Source: Paracoccaceae bacterium
GTDB taxonomy: Bacteria; Pseudomonadota; Alphaproteobacteria; Rhodobacterales; Rhodobacteraceae
DNA: 64,000 nt
NCBI GenBank assembly: GCA_020832445.1
Contig: JAFIEO010000024.1
Coordinates: 109,929 to 173,928, forward strand
Reading direction: 5' to 3'
Both the position numbers and the translations under genes were made by a program. Positions 1 to 8,612 of the stretch are shown here, piece after piece. The notes below the pieces were generated by a model. The model saw only the letters and a program-made list of their open reading frames with translations, was not told the DNA's origin and did not search any database. The first letter of the stretch is position 1; every line of letters starts with the position of its first letter.

Positions 1-192
1 GTCGCGGCCATACCGGAAGTGCAGACTGTCCAGCATGTCCTTGGCCTTTATGACTACCGGCTGCGCGTGGTTGCGCGCGACCTGTCGGATTTTGAGCGTA
101 TCTTGCGCCGGCGCATCATGACGCTGCCGGGGATCGGCGCGGTGGATGCCAATGTGTTGCTTAGTGAAGAACGGCTGCCCGGGCCATTGTAG
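1..192 (+). CDS. Lrp/AsnC family regulator, C-terminal fragment
   Basis: The first 63 codons are open in frame 1 and end at TAG. The start and the N-terminal helix-turn-helix lie outside the window. The visible part reads like the C-terminal ligand-sensing (RAM) domain of Lrp/AsnC regulators: a strand ending HVLGLYDYRL, a helix with FERIL, then LPGIGAVDANVLLSEE, which matches the usual last strand of the family. Such proteins bind amino acids or related ligands as octamers and control nearby transport or catabolic genes. The target cannot be inferred from this fragment. A second Lrp-type regulator is encoded at 17263-17739. Confidence 0.75.
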   Translation, partial: VAAIPEVQTVQHVLGLYDYRLRVVARDLSDFERILRRRIMTLPGIGAVDANVLLSEERLPGPL

Positions 193-231
193 GGAATTGA
201 CCTTGGCGCGCGTATTGGGCAAGACCACTGC

Positions 232-570
232 ATGCTGATTTACAAAATATTCCGCCGCCCCGAATGGGATGACATGGTTGCACAGGGGCACACATCGGGT
301 GCGCCCGTGGACCTGAAGGATGGCTATATTCACTTCTCTACCGCTGCTCAGGTGATGGAAACTGCGGCAAAGCATTTTGCGCAGGAAAGCGATCTGGTGT
401 TGATTGCCGTCAATGAACAGGAACTGGGTGCAGACCTGAAATGGGAACCTTCGCGCGGGGGGGATCTGTTTCCGCATCTGTACCGGAAACTGCGCAGCAC
501 GGATGTGCTTTGGGACACATCCCTGCCACTTGGTGCGGCGGGGCATATTTTTCCGAAAGGGCTGGTATGA
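232..570 (+). CDS. DUF952 family protein
   Basis: A 112-residue soluble protein. The N-terminal [10 protein letters not shown] and the segment [15 protein letters not shown] are characteristic of DUF952, a small family of unknown biochemical function that is common in alphaproteobacteria. No signal peptide or membrane segment is visible. Its stop overlaps the ATG of pyrD by 4 bases (ATGA at 567-570), so the two genes are probably translationally coupled and in one operon. The function of DUF952 is unknown and is not implied by the pyrimidine gene next to it. Confidence 0.85.
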   Translation: MLIYKIFRRPEWDDMVAQGHTSGAPVDLKDGYIHFSTAAQVMETAAKHFAQESDLVLIAVNEQELGADLKWEPSRGGDLFPHLYRKLRSTDVLWDTSLPLGAAGHIFPKGLV

Positions 571-1625
571 GCATCCTTGAAAGCGCGGGGCTGACCCTGT
601 TGCGCCAACTCGATCCTGAAGTGGCGCATGGGCTGGCGATCCGGGCATTGCAGGCCGGTGTCACGCCCATGCCGCGCCCCGTGGTGTCGCGCCTGCTGCA
701 AACGCGGGTTGCAGGGCTGGATTTGCCCAATCCCGTTGGGCTTGCCGCCGGGTTTGACAAAAACGCCACCGCGCTGAAAGGGCTGTCCCGCGCAGGCTTC
801 GGCTTTGTCGAGGTGGGCGCGGCCACACCCCGCCCGCAACAGGGCAATGCGCGCCCGCGCCTGTTCCGGCTGACGCAGGACCGCGCGGTCATCAACCGGT
901 TCGGGTTCAACAATGAAGGTGCGCAGGCCATCGCCGCGCGGCTGGGCACGCGGCCTGCGGGTATGGTTCTGGGGCTGAACCTTGGGGCGAACAAGGACAG
1001 CAGCGACCGCGCGGGCGATTTTGCGGCCGTGCTGCGCATGACGGGCGCGCATATCGATTTCGCCACTGTCAATGTCTCGTCGCCCAATACCGAACGGCTG
1101 CGGGATTTGCAGGGCGCAGATGCATTGGCGGCCCTTCTGGCAGGCGTCATGGCGGCGCGCGCAGAATTGCCCCGCCCGATTCCAATTTTCCTGAAAATCG
1201 CACCGGACCTGTCAGGCGATGAACTGGGCGAAATCGTGCAAGTGGCGCTTGCGGCCAGACTTGACGGTATCATTGCCACCAACACCACCTTGTCGCGCGA
1301 CGGGCTGCGCAGTGCGCATGCGCATGAAGCGGGCGGATTGTCGGGCGCGCCATTGTTTGAAAAATCCACGCGCGTTCTGGCGCAGCTGTCGCAGATGACG
1401 GATGGCAAACTGCCGTTGGTAGGTGTGGGCGGTGTGTCCTCGGCGCAGCAGGCCTATGCGAAAATCAGGGCAGGGGCGTCTGTCGTGCAACTGTATTCGG
1501 CGCTTGTTTATGAAGGTCTGTCACTGGTGTCACGCATCAATCACGGCCTGATCCAATTGCTGGAACGCGACGGTTTCGCAAATGTGGCAGATGCTGTGGG
1601 CACGGATCGGGACAAATGGCTGTAA
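567..1625 (+). CDS. pyrD: dihydroorotate dehydrogenase (quinone), class 2
   Basis: Oxidises dihydroorotate to orotate with FMN and passes electrons to membrane quinone, the fourth step of UMP synthesis. The product has 352 residues, normal for class 2. The sequence shows [16 protein letters not shown], the catalytic-loop motif [12 protein letters not shown] with serine as expected for class 2, [11 protein letters not shown], and the FMN phosphate-binding loops VGVGGVSSA and [15 protein letters not shown]. The N-terminal extension before the barrel is the expected quinone- and membrane-contact region. The start at 567 was chosen over an upstream in-frame ATG at 441 because it gives the family N-terminus ([18 protein letters not shown]) and overlaps the DUF952 stop. 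Confidence 0.95.
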   Translation: MSILESAGLTLLRQLDPEVAHGLAIRALQAGVTPMPRPVVSRLLQTRVAGLDLPNPVGLAAGFDKNATALKGLSRAGFGFVEVGAATPRPQQGNARPRLFRLTQDRAVINRFGFNNEGAQAIAARLGTRPAGMVLGLNLGANKDSSDRAGDFAAVLRMTGAHIDFATVNVSSPNTERLRDLQGADALAALLAGVMAARAELPRPIPIFLKIAPDLSGDELGEIVQVALAARLDGIIATNTTLSRDGLRSAHAHEAGGLSGAPLFEKSTRVLAQLSQMTDGKLPLVGVGGVSSAQQAYAKIRAGASVVQLYSALVYEGLSLVSRINHGLIQLLERDGFANVADAVGTDRDKWL

Positions 1626-1647
1626 ATTCATCTTGCCAAAAATACTC
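1626..1647. repeat. gene-end repeat motif, copy 1
   Basis: Copy of the short dispersed motif seen five times in the window: TTCATCTTGC, a short spacer, then AATACTC. It sits directly after the pyrD stop and includes part of the stop codon of the convergent MATE gene. A role in transcript termination or as a repetitive extragenic element is possible but not shown. Confidence 0.6.
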
Positions 1648-2980
1648 AAAAATCTGTGTTCAAACGCCGCTCCAGCCTTGGATATAGCGCGGCCAGAAAC
1701 ATGCCACGCAGAATATTCAGCACCATCAAGGCCACCCAAAGCGCGTGATTGCCCCAGGCCGGCACGGCCCACCAGATTATGACCGCATAGATTGCCACGG
1801 CCAGCACCACGCTGTTGCGCATTTCGCGCGTGCCGGTCGCGCCAATGAAAATACCGTCCAGCATATAGGCGCCCACCCCCAGCACACATAGCGCGACAAC
1901 ATAGGGCAGGAATATGCGCGCGGTTGCCTGAACGCTTGCATCCTTGGCCATCAGGTCAATCGCAAATGGACCCAGCGCCCAGAACCCCAGCGCCAGAACC
2001 AGCGCCGCGCCGATGGCCCATGCGGATGCGCGCAGGGCCGCCTGTCGCATGGCCACCACGGAACGCGCCCCTACGGCATTGCCAACCAGCGCTTCTGCCG
2101 CAAAGGCGAACCCGTCCAGTGCGAATGCCGTGACCATCAGGAACTGCCACAACACCTGATTTGCGGCCAGTTCCACATCCCCGAACCCTGCCGACATGAA
2201 CATGAACCCCGTTATTGCACCTTGCAATGCGATGGTGCGCACCATGATGTCGGAATTCACCGCCCACATACGCTTTAGCCGCACGCGGTCGAATACCCGT
2301 GCCCAGTCGCGCCATTGCGCGCCTGAAAACGCCGCACGACACAGGTATAGACCCAGCACCAGTGATGTGGCTTCCGCAATCAATGTGGCGATGGCCACAC
2401 CCTGCACGCCCCAGCCAAGCCCCAGAACAAACCAAAGGTCCAGCGCGATATTCAGCCCGTTCATCCATAATTGCAAAATCAGCACGGACCGTGTGCGTTC
2501 CGTGCCGATCAGCCAGCCATTGACCGCATAAAGCGCGATTGTTGCAGGTGCGCCCCAGATACGGATTGCCAGATAATCACGCGCCAGTGCCTCGACCGCA
2601 TCGCTGGCAGGGGCAATGCGAAAGGCCGTCGCCATAATCAGCACCTGCGCCATAACCATGACCACACCGGCGGCCAGCCCAACCATAACACCGCGCGTCA
2701 GCACTGCGCCGCTTTCGGCCAGATCGCCCGCGCCGCTGGCCTGTGCGACCAATCCGGTCGTGCCCATACGCAGAAAGCCGAAAATCCAGTAGATTGACGC
2801 CAGAATAACGGCCCCCAGCCCCACCGCGCCAATGGGCGCCGCCGCCCCCATCTGGCCCACAACGCCAGTATCCACCGCGCCCAGCAATGGCACCGAGATA
2901 TTGGCCAGAACAATGGGCACTGCAATGCGCAGAACCCGCCTGTTTGTCACAGGCTGTGGCGCGGTCACTGATGGCTGCAT
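1646..2980 (-). CDS. MATE family efflux transporter
   Basis: A 444-residue polytopic membrane protein with about twelve hydrophobic segments. It begins RIAVPIVLANISVPLLGAVD, the typical start of MATE/DinF-type exporters, followed by GAVGLGAVILASIYWIFGFLRMGTTGLVAQ. The DinF-like branch exports cationic or organic compounds driven by H+ or Na+. It is the last gene of a three-gene run with two PaaI-type thioesterases: its start lies 1 base after the stop of the preceding gene. The substrate cannot be predicted. It is convergent with pyrD, with a 20-base gap that holds a dispersed repeat motif. Confidence 0.9.
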   Translation of the reverse strand: MQPSVTAPQPVTNRRVLRIAVPIVLANISVPLLGAVDTGVVGQMGAAAPIGAVGLGAVILASIYWIFGFLRMGTTGLVAQASGAGDLAESGAVLTRGVMVGLAAGVVMVMAQVLIMATAFRIAPASDAVEALARDYLAIRIWGAPATIALYAVNGWLIGTERTRSVLILQLWMNGLNIALDLWFVLGLGWGVQGVAIATLIAEATSLVLGLYLCRAAFSGAQWRDWARVFDRVRLKRMWAVNSDIMVRTIALQGAITGFMFMSAGFGDVELAANQVLWQFLMVTAFALDGFAFAAEALVGNAVGARSVVAMRQAALRASAWAIGAALVLALGFWALGPFAIDLMAKDASVQATARIFLPYVVALCVLGVGAYMLDGIFIGATGTREMRNSVVLAVAIYAVIIWWAVPAWGNHALWVALMVLNILRGMFLAALYPRLERRLNTDF

Positions 2981-2981
2981 G

Positions 2982-3500
2982 TCAGTCCCTGCCGGTCGGG
3001 GGCAGTGGGGGTTGTGGCATCAGGAAATGCCCGGTCGCCTGTGCGAACAGGCGCGCGCGGTTGTCTTGCCATGCTTCGACATGGACGCTGGCATAGCGCC
3101 GCCCCGAACGGTTGACGCGCGCGCGCGCATAGGCGTCGCGTGGCAGACCCGTGCGCAGGTAGTCTATCGTAAAATCAATGGTCTTTGGCAAGCGCGGCAT
3201 GTTCTGCGCCATGCTTTCCGCGCTTAGGCGGCCGGATTCCAGTTCTTCCCACAGCATCGCCCAGCTTAACTCCACAATGGCTGCCACTTCCAGAAACGAC
3301 GCAATCACCCCGCCATGCAACGCAGGCAGGATGGGGTTGCCGATCAGGCTGTCGTCAAATGGCAGCACGGCGGTCAGTTCATCGCCGTGGCGTTCAAACT
3401 GAATGCCAAGGAATTGCGCATAGGGAATTGCCCCCACAAGCGTTTGCAGTGCGGTATCACGCCGGTATTTGACCTGTTGGACGGGTTCGGGGTGTTTCAT
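2982..3500 (-). CDS. PaaI-type hotdog-fold thioesterase
   Basis: A 172-residue hotdog protein. The region LPALHGGVIASFLEVAAIVEL carries the HGG motif followed by the catalytic helix of PaaI/4-hydroxybenzoyl-CoA thioesterase relatives, and IDFTIDYLRTG is the usual central strand. Members hydrolyse acyl- or aryl-CoA thioesters. Its ATG overlaps the stop of the upstream paralogue (ATGA at 3497-3500), so the pair is likely co-translated. The specific CoA ester is unknown; fatty-acid degradation genes close by on the other strand make an acyl-CoA substrate plausible. Confidence 0.85.
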   Translation of the reverse strand: MKHPEPVQQVKYRRDTALQTLVGAIPYAQFLGIQFERHGDELTAVLPFDDSLIGNPILPALHGGVIASFLEVAAIVELSWAMLWEELESGRLSAESMAQNMPRLPKTIDFTIDYLRTGLPRDAYARARVNRSGRRYASVHVEAWQDNRARLFAQATGHFLMPQPPLPPTGRD

Positions 3501-3922
3501 TCCGGCACCTTCTGTGCGCGATCAAATGTGAATGCGCCTGCGGCGGTGGCGACAGGGTTGTTTGTATCCTCGTCATGGGCGGTGGCGCGCACAAAGGCCA
3601 CATTGCGCGTGACATGGTAGCAGATGGCGCGCGCTGTTATGCGCTGTCCGGGTGTTGCGGCGCGCATATAATCGATGCGCAGATCAATGGTCGCAGTCGT
3701 TGTCGCACCAGGATAGGACATGACCGCCGCCCCCCCGCATGTGTCCATCAATGCCGAAACCGCCCCGCCATGAATGACACCTGTGGCAGGGTCGCCCACA
3801 AAGCGGGCATCCCAGTCCATGGAAATTCGCGCCTCGCCCGCGTCGATTGCTTCCAGCCGCATTCCCAGTGCGCGCGCAAAGGGCAAGGCCGAGATGAAAC
3901 TTTGCGGATCTGATGATGACAT
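3497..3922 (-). CDS. PaaI-type hotdog-fold thioesterase
   Basis: A 141-residue hotdog-fold protein, paralogous in type to the next gene downstream. It shows TGVIHGGAVSALMDTCGGAA, the HGG plus catalytic Asp helix of PaaI thioesterases, and TIDLRIDYMRAA. The start MSSSDPQSF at 3922 fits the family length; a longer in-frame start at 4081 would add 53 residues with no family match and run into the divergent MerR gene. First gene of the thioesterase-thioesterase-MATE operon, divergent from the MerR gene at 4052. It may form heteromers with its neighbour, but this is inference. Confidence 0.85.
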   Translation of the reverse strand: MSSSDPQSFISALPFARALGMRLEAIDAGEARISMDWDARFVGDPATGVIHGGAVSALMDTCGGAAVMSYPGATTTATIDLRIDYMRAATPGQRITARAICYHVTRNVAFVRATAHDEDTNNPVATAAGAFTFDRAQKVPE

Positions 3923-4051
3923 GGGAACCTCAAACGCTGATGGGAATTCTATCTGTGACCGATCTTGCGTAAATGGCAAGGGGGGCGTGGGCAATTGCAT
4001 CGGCGTCATGCAGCGCGTAGCATGGCGGTGTATTTCAGGGAGGCATGCAAA

Positions 4052-4432
4052 GTGACGGACACCAGACTCGGGTTCAAGCAAATGTGTGCGAAGTTCGATG
4101 TGACGCCGCGCACTTTGCGGTATTATGAATATATCGAACTGTTATGCCCCGAAAAAGAGGGGCGCAACCGGTTCTACACCCCGCGTGAAGTGGCCCGAAT
4201 GACACTTATCATGCGCGGACGGCGGTTCGGATTCAGCCTGGAGGAAATTCGTCAATGGCTGGAAATATATGAAAAATCCGGGACTGAAACGCAGTTGGTT
4301 GCATGGCTGAAGATGGCTGACCGCCAGCTTGTTGCCTTGCAAGACCAGGCGGAAGATCTGCAACGCACAATCAGCGATCTGCAAAAGCTGCGCGAAGATG
4401 CGGCCAGGCTTCTGGATCGTGACAAGACGTGA
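4052..4432 (+). CDS. MerR family transcriptional regulator (first of two)
   Basis: A 126-residue regulator. The winged helix-turn-helix reads FKQMCAKFDVTPRTLRYYE, followed by the wing RNRFYTPREVARMTLIMRGRRFGFSLEEIRQWLEIYE, and a C-terminal coiled coil (AWLKMADRQLVALQDQAEDL onward). I chose GTG at 4052 because AGGGAGG lies about 9 bases upstream and the protein then matches its paralogue at 4547; an ATG at 4022 is in frame but less well placed. No metal-binding cysteine pattern is visible in the C-terminus. MerR proteins of this short type commonly control acyl-CoA degradation genes in alphaproteobacteria, which fits the genes downstream. Confidence 0.85.
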   Translation: MTDTRLGFKQMCAKFDVTPRTLRYYEYIELLCPEKEGRNRFYTPREVARMTLIMRGRRFGFSLEEIRQWLEIYEKSGTETQLVAWLKMADRQLVALQDQAEDLQRTISDLQKLREDAARLLDRDKT

Positions 4433-4457
4433 CGTAACCTGATTTTCTGACGTTGCG

Positions 4458-4484
4458 TTTAACTTTACCTTCACGTCAACTTAC
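4458..4484. promoter_or_regulatory. possible MerR-type operator/promoter
   Basis: An A/T-rich stretch within GC-rich surroundings contains TTTACCTTCACGTCAACTTA, resembling the imperfect palindromes (TTTACG/ACGTCAA type) bound by MerR regulators of branched-chain and fatty-acid degradation in proteobacteria. It lies 63 bases before the second merR start, as expected for an autoregulated MerR promoter. This is pattern matching only. Confidence 0.4.
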
Positions 4485-4546
4485 ATATGTTCATCCACAA
4501 GACAGCGTGCCTCAGGGAGTCGCGCGGTGTCCGAAAGGAGGATGGC

Positions 4547-4945
4547 ATGTCGCAAGATGTCAAAACAATCAGGCAGATGTGTGATGCGTTCGGCGTAACA
4601 CCACGCACACTTCGATTCTATGAATCGAAGGAACTGTTGTATCCTCGGCGTGATGGCCAGCACCGGCTGTTTACCCGCCGCGATCAGGCGCGTCTGAAGT
4701 TGATCCTACGCGGCAAGCGTTTCGGGTTCAGCCTTGAAGATATCCGCCAGCTTCTGAACATGTATGAACGCGATGACAGCGAACTGAAGCAGTTGCGCAA
4801 AACCTATGAAATCGCGCTGGAGCGTTTGGCCGATATGGAGCGCCAGCGCGACGAACTGACCGAAGCCATCATTGATCTTAAAAAAGAGCTGTCATGGGGC
4901 GAAAGCGTTCTGCGCCAGACCGACAAACCCGAAGCCGCCGAGTGA
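4547..4945 (+). CDS. MerR family transcriptional regulator (second of two)
   Basis: A 132-residue paralogue of the preceding regulator, sharing [19 protein letters not shown], the wing [20 protein letters not shown] and a C-terminal coiled coil ([20 protein letters not shown]). The start at 4547 is supported by GAAAGGAGG six bases upstream. It is followed after 58 bases by the acyl-CoA dehydrogenase gene, so regulator and enzyme may share a transcript. The helix and wing are so similar to the first regulator that the two probably bind related operators and arose by tandem duplication. The effector is likely an acyl-CoA or similar intermediate, by inference from context. Confidence 0.88.
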   Translation: MSQDVKTIRQMCDAFGVTPRTLRFYESKELLYPRRDGQHRLFTRRDQARLKLILRGKRFGFSLEDIRQLLNMYERDDSELKQLRKTYEIALERLADMERQRDELTEAIIDLKKELSWGESVLRQTDKPEAAE

Positions 4946-5003
4946 TTTGCAGCGCAGTCGCGCCCCATGCCCGCAGCACCGAATACACTATGGAGAGAAC
5001 CGA

Positions 5004-6779
5004 ATGCCCAGCTATGCCGCGCCTACCAAGGATCTGAACTTCGTTCTGCACGATTTCCTGAAGATCAGTTCGTCCGAAATTCCCGGATATAACGACCTTG
5101 ATCAAGAATTTACGTCTGCAATTCTGGACGAAGCCGCCAAGCTGGCAGAAGGTGCAATGGCACCGCTGAATTCAATCGGTGACCAGCAGGGGTGCCGGCT
5201 GGAAAACGGCGTGGTGCGCACGCCCGAAGGGTTCAAGGCCGCGTTCGAGCAGGTCAAGGCCGGCGGCTGGAACGGACTGGACCTGCCCGAAGAATACGGC
5301 GGCCAGAACCTGCCGTATGTGTTGCAAACTGCGGTGGGCGAATTGTTTTCGGGTGCGAACATGGCGTTCAACATGTATCAGGGTCTGACGCATGGTGCCA
5401 TTTCCGCGATTATCGCGCATGGGTCGGATGCACAAAAGGCGCTGTTCCTGCCAAAGATGATCAGCCTTGACTGGACCGGCACCATGAACCTGACAGAACC
5501 GCATTGCGGCACTGATCTGGGCTTGATCCGCACCAAGGCCGACCCGCAGGATGACGGCAGCTACAAGATTACCGGGCAGAAGATATTCATCTCGGCGGGT
5601 GATCATGACATGGCGGAAAACATCATCCATCTGGTGCTGGCCAAGGCGCCGGGCGGCGGGGACGGAACCAAAGGAATTTCGCTGTTTATTGTGCCCAAAA
5701 TCATGGTCAAGGATGATGGCAGCCTTGGTGCGCCCAATGCTGTTACCGTTGGCAAGATCGAAGAGAAGATGGGCATTCACGGCAATGCAACCTGTGTCAT
5801 GAATTATGACGGTGCCACTGGCTATCTTGTGGGCGATCTGCACAAGGGGATGCGCGCCATGTTCACAATGATGAACGAAGCGCGTCTGGGTGTAGGCCTG
5901 CAAGGCTATGCGCAGGCCGAAATCGCCTATCAGAATGCACTGGCCTATGCGATTGACAGGCTGCAAGGGCGTGACGTGACAGGCACCAAAAACCCTGATG
6001 GCCCTGCCGATCCCTTGATCGTGCACCCCGATGTGCGCCGCATGCTGATGGATCAGAAAAGTTTTGTCGAAGGGGCGCGGGCTTTTACCATCTGGGGGGC
6101 AAGCCAGATTGACCGCGCGCACCGCATGAATGACGCGCAGGCCGATGGTCTGATCTCGTTGCTGACGCCTGTGATCAAGGGCTTTCTGACCGACAAGGGC
6201 TTTGACATGTGCATTCAGGCCCAGCAGGTCTATGGCGGGCATGGCTATATCGAGGAATGGGGCGTGTCGCAATATGCCCGTGATGCGCGGATCGCGATGA
6301 TCTATGAAGGTGCAAACGGCATTCAGGCACTGGACCTTGTGGGCCGCAAACTGGCACAGGATGGCGGCAAACATGTGATGGCGTTCTTTGCGCTGGTCAA
6401 GGATTTTATCAAGGACTGCGACGGGGATGCCCGCCTTGAGGAATTTGTGACCCCGCTGAAATCCGCCTCCAAGGATTTGCAGGCGGCGGCGCTGTATTTC
6501 ATGGAAAACGGCATGAAAAACCCCAATGATGCCTTGGCGGGGTCCAATGATTTCATGCATATGTTCGGGCATGTCTGCCTTGGTCTGGCTTGGGCGCAAA
6601 TGGCAAAAGCCGCGCTTTCCGCACTGGACAGTGGCGCAACGGATCAGGCATTTCTGAACGCGAAACTGACAACGGGGCGTTATTACATGACGCGCCATTT
6701 GCCTGCGACAGCATTGCATCTTGCGCGCATTCGCAGCGGGTCCGATGCCATGATGGCACTTAGCCCCGAGCAGTTCTAG
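5004..6779 (+). CDS. acyl-CoA dehydrogenase (large, about 600-residue type)
   Basis: FAD enzyme introducing the trans-2 double bond in acyl-CoA. The product has 591 residues, the size of the bacterial branch with an extended N-terminus ([13 protein letters not shown]) and a C-terminal extension after the core. The FAD/substrate motif [17 protein letters not shown] and [13 protein letters not shown] are clear. The general base is probably E435 in [19 protein letters not shown]. It begins a set with the thiolase and the bifunctional hydratase/dehydrogenase downstream, which together complete a beta-oxidation cycle. The same branch includes methylmercaptopropionyl-CoA dehydrogenases (DmdC), so a role in DMSP-derived carbon cannot be excluded. 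An in-frame start at 4872 lies inside merR and was rejected. Confidence 0.92.
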   Translation: MPSYAAPTKDLNFVLHDFLKISSSEIPGYNDLDQEFTSAILDEAAKLAEGAMAPLNSIGDQQGCRLENGVVRTPEGFKAAFEQVKAGGWNGLDLPEEYGGQNLPYVLQTAVGELFSGANMAFNMYQGLTHGAISAIIAHGSDAQKALFLPKMISLDWTGTMNLTEPHCGTDLGLIRTKADPQDDGSYKITGQKIFISAGDHDMAENIIHLVLAKAPGGGDGTKGISLFIVPKIMVKDDGSLGAPNAVTVGKIEEKMGIHGNATCVMNYDGATGYLVGDLHKGMRAMFTMMNEARLGVGLQGYAQAEIAYQNALAYAIDRLQGRDVTGTKNPDGPADPLIVHPDVRRMLMDQKSFVEGARAFTIWGASQIDRAHRMNDAQADGLISLLTPVIKGFLTDKGFDMCIQAQQVYGGHGYIEEWGVSQYARDARIAMIYEGANGIQALDLVGRKLAQDGGKHVMAFFALVKDFIKDCDGDARLEEFVTPLKSASKDLQAAALYFMENGMKNPNDALAGSNDFMHMFGHVCLGLAWAQMAKAALSALDSGATDQAFLNAKLTTGRYYMTRHLPATALHLARIRSGSDAMMALSPEQF

Positions 6780-6839
6780 GCCCGACACAAGGGGCGCCGC
6801 GTGCCATATGGCGCCCTGACTTTCGATGCTGGAGGTATC

Positions 6840-7052
6840 ATGCCCAAACGTTTTCGTCTGACCCGCCGGTTTAACATGGCAATGACCGAAGATGGCTACC
6901 GCCGGTTGCGCCGCTTCGCACAAGAAGCCGGTCTGGAAGAGGGCGAGGCGCTGTCGTTCCTGTTCGAGAATTTCGAGTCGGTGACGCATGCGGAAAATCT
7001 GGGCCACCGTTTGCGGATGTTCAATTCGGAACTTGAGGCGCGCAAGCGATGA
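6840..7052 (+). CDS. small conserved protein of the beta-oxidation cluster
   Basis: A 70-residue basic protein beginning MPKRFRLTRRFNMAMTEDGY, with GGAGG six bases before the ATG. It is probably helical and soluble, with no membrane segment. The middle TEDGYRRLRRFAQEAGLEEGEALSFLFENF looks like a small helical regulatory or DNA-binding fold (ribbon-helix-helix-like spacing), but I cannot assign a family with confidence. It lies 60 bases after the acyl-CoA dehydrogenase and before the thiolase. The good ribosome site and location suggest a real gene; function unknown. Confidence 0.7.
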   Translation: MPKRFRLTRRFNMAMTEDGYRRLRRFAQEAGLEEGEALSFLFENFESVTHAENLGHRLRMFNSELEARKR

Positions 7053-7072
7053 CTTCTGGCGCCTTCGGCGAG

Positions 7073-7263
7073 AGTATTTTGAGGCAAGATGAAGTCGCAG
7101 ATAGCTGGATGCGCCCCGTCCCTCCGCTTGTGGCATCATCAGAACGGGGCGTCTTCACCTTGCGCGGTCATCGGCTCTCCAGCCTGTACCGCATCTATGA
7201 TGATGGCCTATCAAGGTTAACAAAAGGTGAGCAATGCAGGTATTCATCTTGCAAAAAATACTC
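7073..7263. repeat. inverted pair of gene-end motifs enclosing 147 bases
   Basis: Two copies of the dispersed motif face each other: GAGTATTTT..GCAAGATGAA at 7073-7094 and TTCATCTTGC..AATACTC at 7242-7263. Together they form a nearly complementary pair of 22-base ends on a 191-base segment without a credible gene, filling most of the 334-base gap before the thiolase gene. It could be a miniature inverted-repeat element or a structured transcript region. No target-site duplication was evident by eye. Confidence 0.6.
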
Positions 7264-7386
7264 AGAAAACAAGACAGCCCAGGTGTTATGCGGGTCGGAT
7301 CGAGCATGACTGTCACCGATCTGGGGCTTTTCGTCTGGGTTGAATGAACAGAAACACAATGACGACAACAGACTACGGAGGACCAC

Positions 7387-8598
7387 ATGAGCGACGCTTA
7401 TATCTATGACACCATCCGCACGCCAAGGGGCAAGGGGCGTGCCGATGGCAGCCTGCATGAAGTGACGGCTGTGCGTCTGTCTGCCTTGGTTCTGAACCAT
7501 CTGAAATCCCGCAATGATCTGGACACCCGCGCGATTGAGGATCTGATCTGGGGCAATGTCACCCAGGTGGGCGAACAGGGGGGCTGCCTTGCGCGCACGG
7601 CAATTCTTGCATCGGATTTCGACGAACAGGTGCCGGGGCTGGCGATAAACCGCTTTTGTGCATCCGGCATGGAAGCCGTGAATATTGCCGCAAATCAGGT
7701 GCGCGGCGGCGCGGGCATGGCCTATGTCGCAGGCGGGGTCGAGATGATGAGCCGCGTTGCCATGGGGTCTGACGGGGCGGCGGTGGCCGTGGATCCGTCT
7801 GTCGCGATGGAGCGGCATTTTGTCCCGCAAGGCATTGCGGCCGATATCATCGCCACGCAATACGGGTTCACCCGCCAAATGGCTGACGAACTGGCCGTTG
7901 AAAGCCAGAAACGCGCAGCCAATGCGTGGCAGGACGGGCGTTTTTCGCGTTCGGTCGTGCCGGTCACGGATATCAACGGCCTGACCATACTGGAGCGCGA
8001 TGAATATATGCGCCCTGCAACGGATATGGACAGCCTGTCCGCGTTGAAACCCGCATTCAAGGATATGGGCGAGGTGATGCCGGGCTTCGACAAGATTGCC
8101 TTGATGAAATACCCGCATCTGGAACGGATTGAACATATTCATCATGCAGGCAATTCATCCGGCATTGTTGACGGTGCGGCGGGCGTCTTGATCGGCAACA
8201 AGGAATTTGGCGAAAAATACGGGCTGAAGCCACGCGCACGCATTCGCGCCACGGCCAAAATCGGCACGGACCCGACCATCATGCTGACGGGCCCTGTGCC
8301 TGTGACCGAGAAAATCCTGCGCGATTCCGGCATGCAGATTTCCGACATTGACCTGTTCGAGGTGAACGAGGCGTTTGCCGCAGTTGTGCTGCGCTTCATG
8401 CAGGCATTTGACGTGGGCAGCGACTGCGTCAACGTCAACGGGGGGGCGATTGCGATGGGCCACCCATTGGGCGCAACAGGGGCCATGATCATCGGCACGC
8501 TGCTGGATGAATTGGAACGCACCGGCAAAGGCACGGGCCTTGCAACGCTGTGCGTTGCTTCCGGCATGGGTGCTGCCACGATCATCGAGCGCGTGTAA
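7387..8598 (+). CDS. fadA: acetyl-CoA C-acyltransferase (beta-ketothiolase)
   Basis: Thiolase of 403 residues that cleaves 3-ketoacyl-CoA with CoA to release acetyl-CoA. The catalytic set is intact: nucleophile C91 in NRFCASGMEAVN, H359 in GGAIAMGHPLGATGA, and C389 in TLCVASGMGA. The N-terminus AYIYDTIRTPRGKGRADGSL is typical of fatty-acid degradation thiolases rather than PhaA biosynthetic ones. CGGAGG lies upstream of the ATG. The next gene starts 14 bases after its stop and encodes the hydratase/dehydrogenase partner, so the two probably form the trifunctional complex. Confidence 0.93.
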   Translation: MSDAYIYDTIRTPRGKGRADGSLHEVTAVRLSALVLNHLKSRNDLDTRAIEDLIWGNVTQVGEQGGCLARTAILASDFDEQVPGLAINRFCASGMEAVNIAANQVRGGAGMAYVAGGVEMMSRVAMGSDGAAVAVDPSVAMERHFVPQGIAADIIATQYGFTRQMADELAVESQKRAANAWQDGRFSRSVVPVTDINGLTILERDEYMRPATDMDSLSALKPAFKDMGEVMPGFDKIALMKYPHLERIEHIHHAGNSSGIVDGAAGVLIGNKEFGEKYGLKPRARIRATAKIGTDPTIMLTGPVPVTEKILRDSGMQISDIDLFEVNEAFAAVVLRFMQAFDVGSDCVNVNGGAIAMGHPLGATGAMIIGTLLDELERTGKGTGLATLCVASGMGAATIIERV

Positions 8599-8612
8599 GG
8601 GAGGCAAGGAAC

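Noticed and set aside
5172..7139. 655-codon antisense frame opposite the acyl-CoA dehydrogenase
   Set aside because: Mirror frame of a real gene; no recognisable domain and extreme His/Arg content.
7049..7309. Open frame of 86 codons overlapping the small protein's stop
   Set aside because: It runs through the inverted motif pair, has no family similarity and no good ribosome site.
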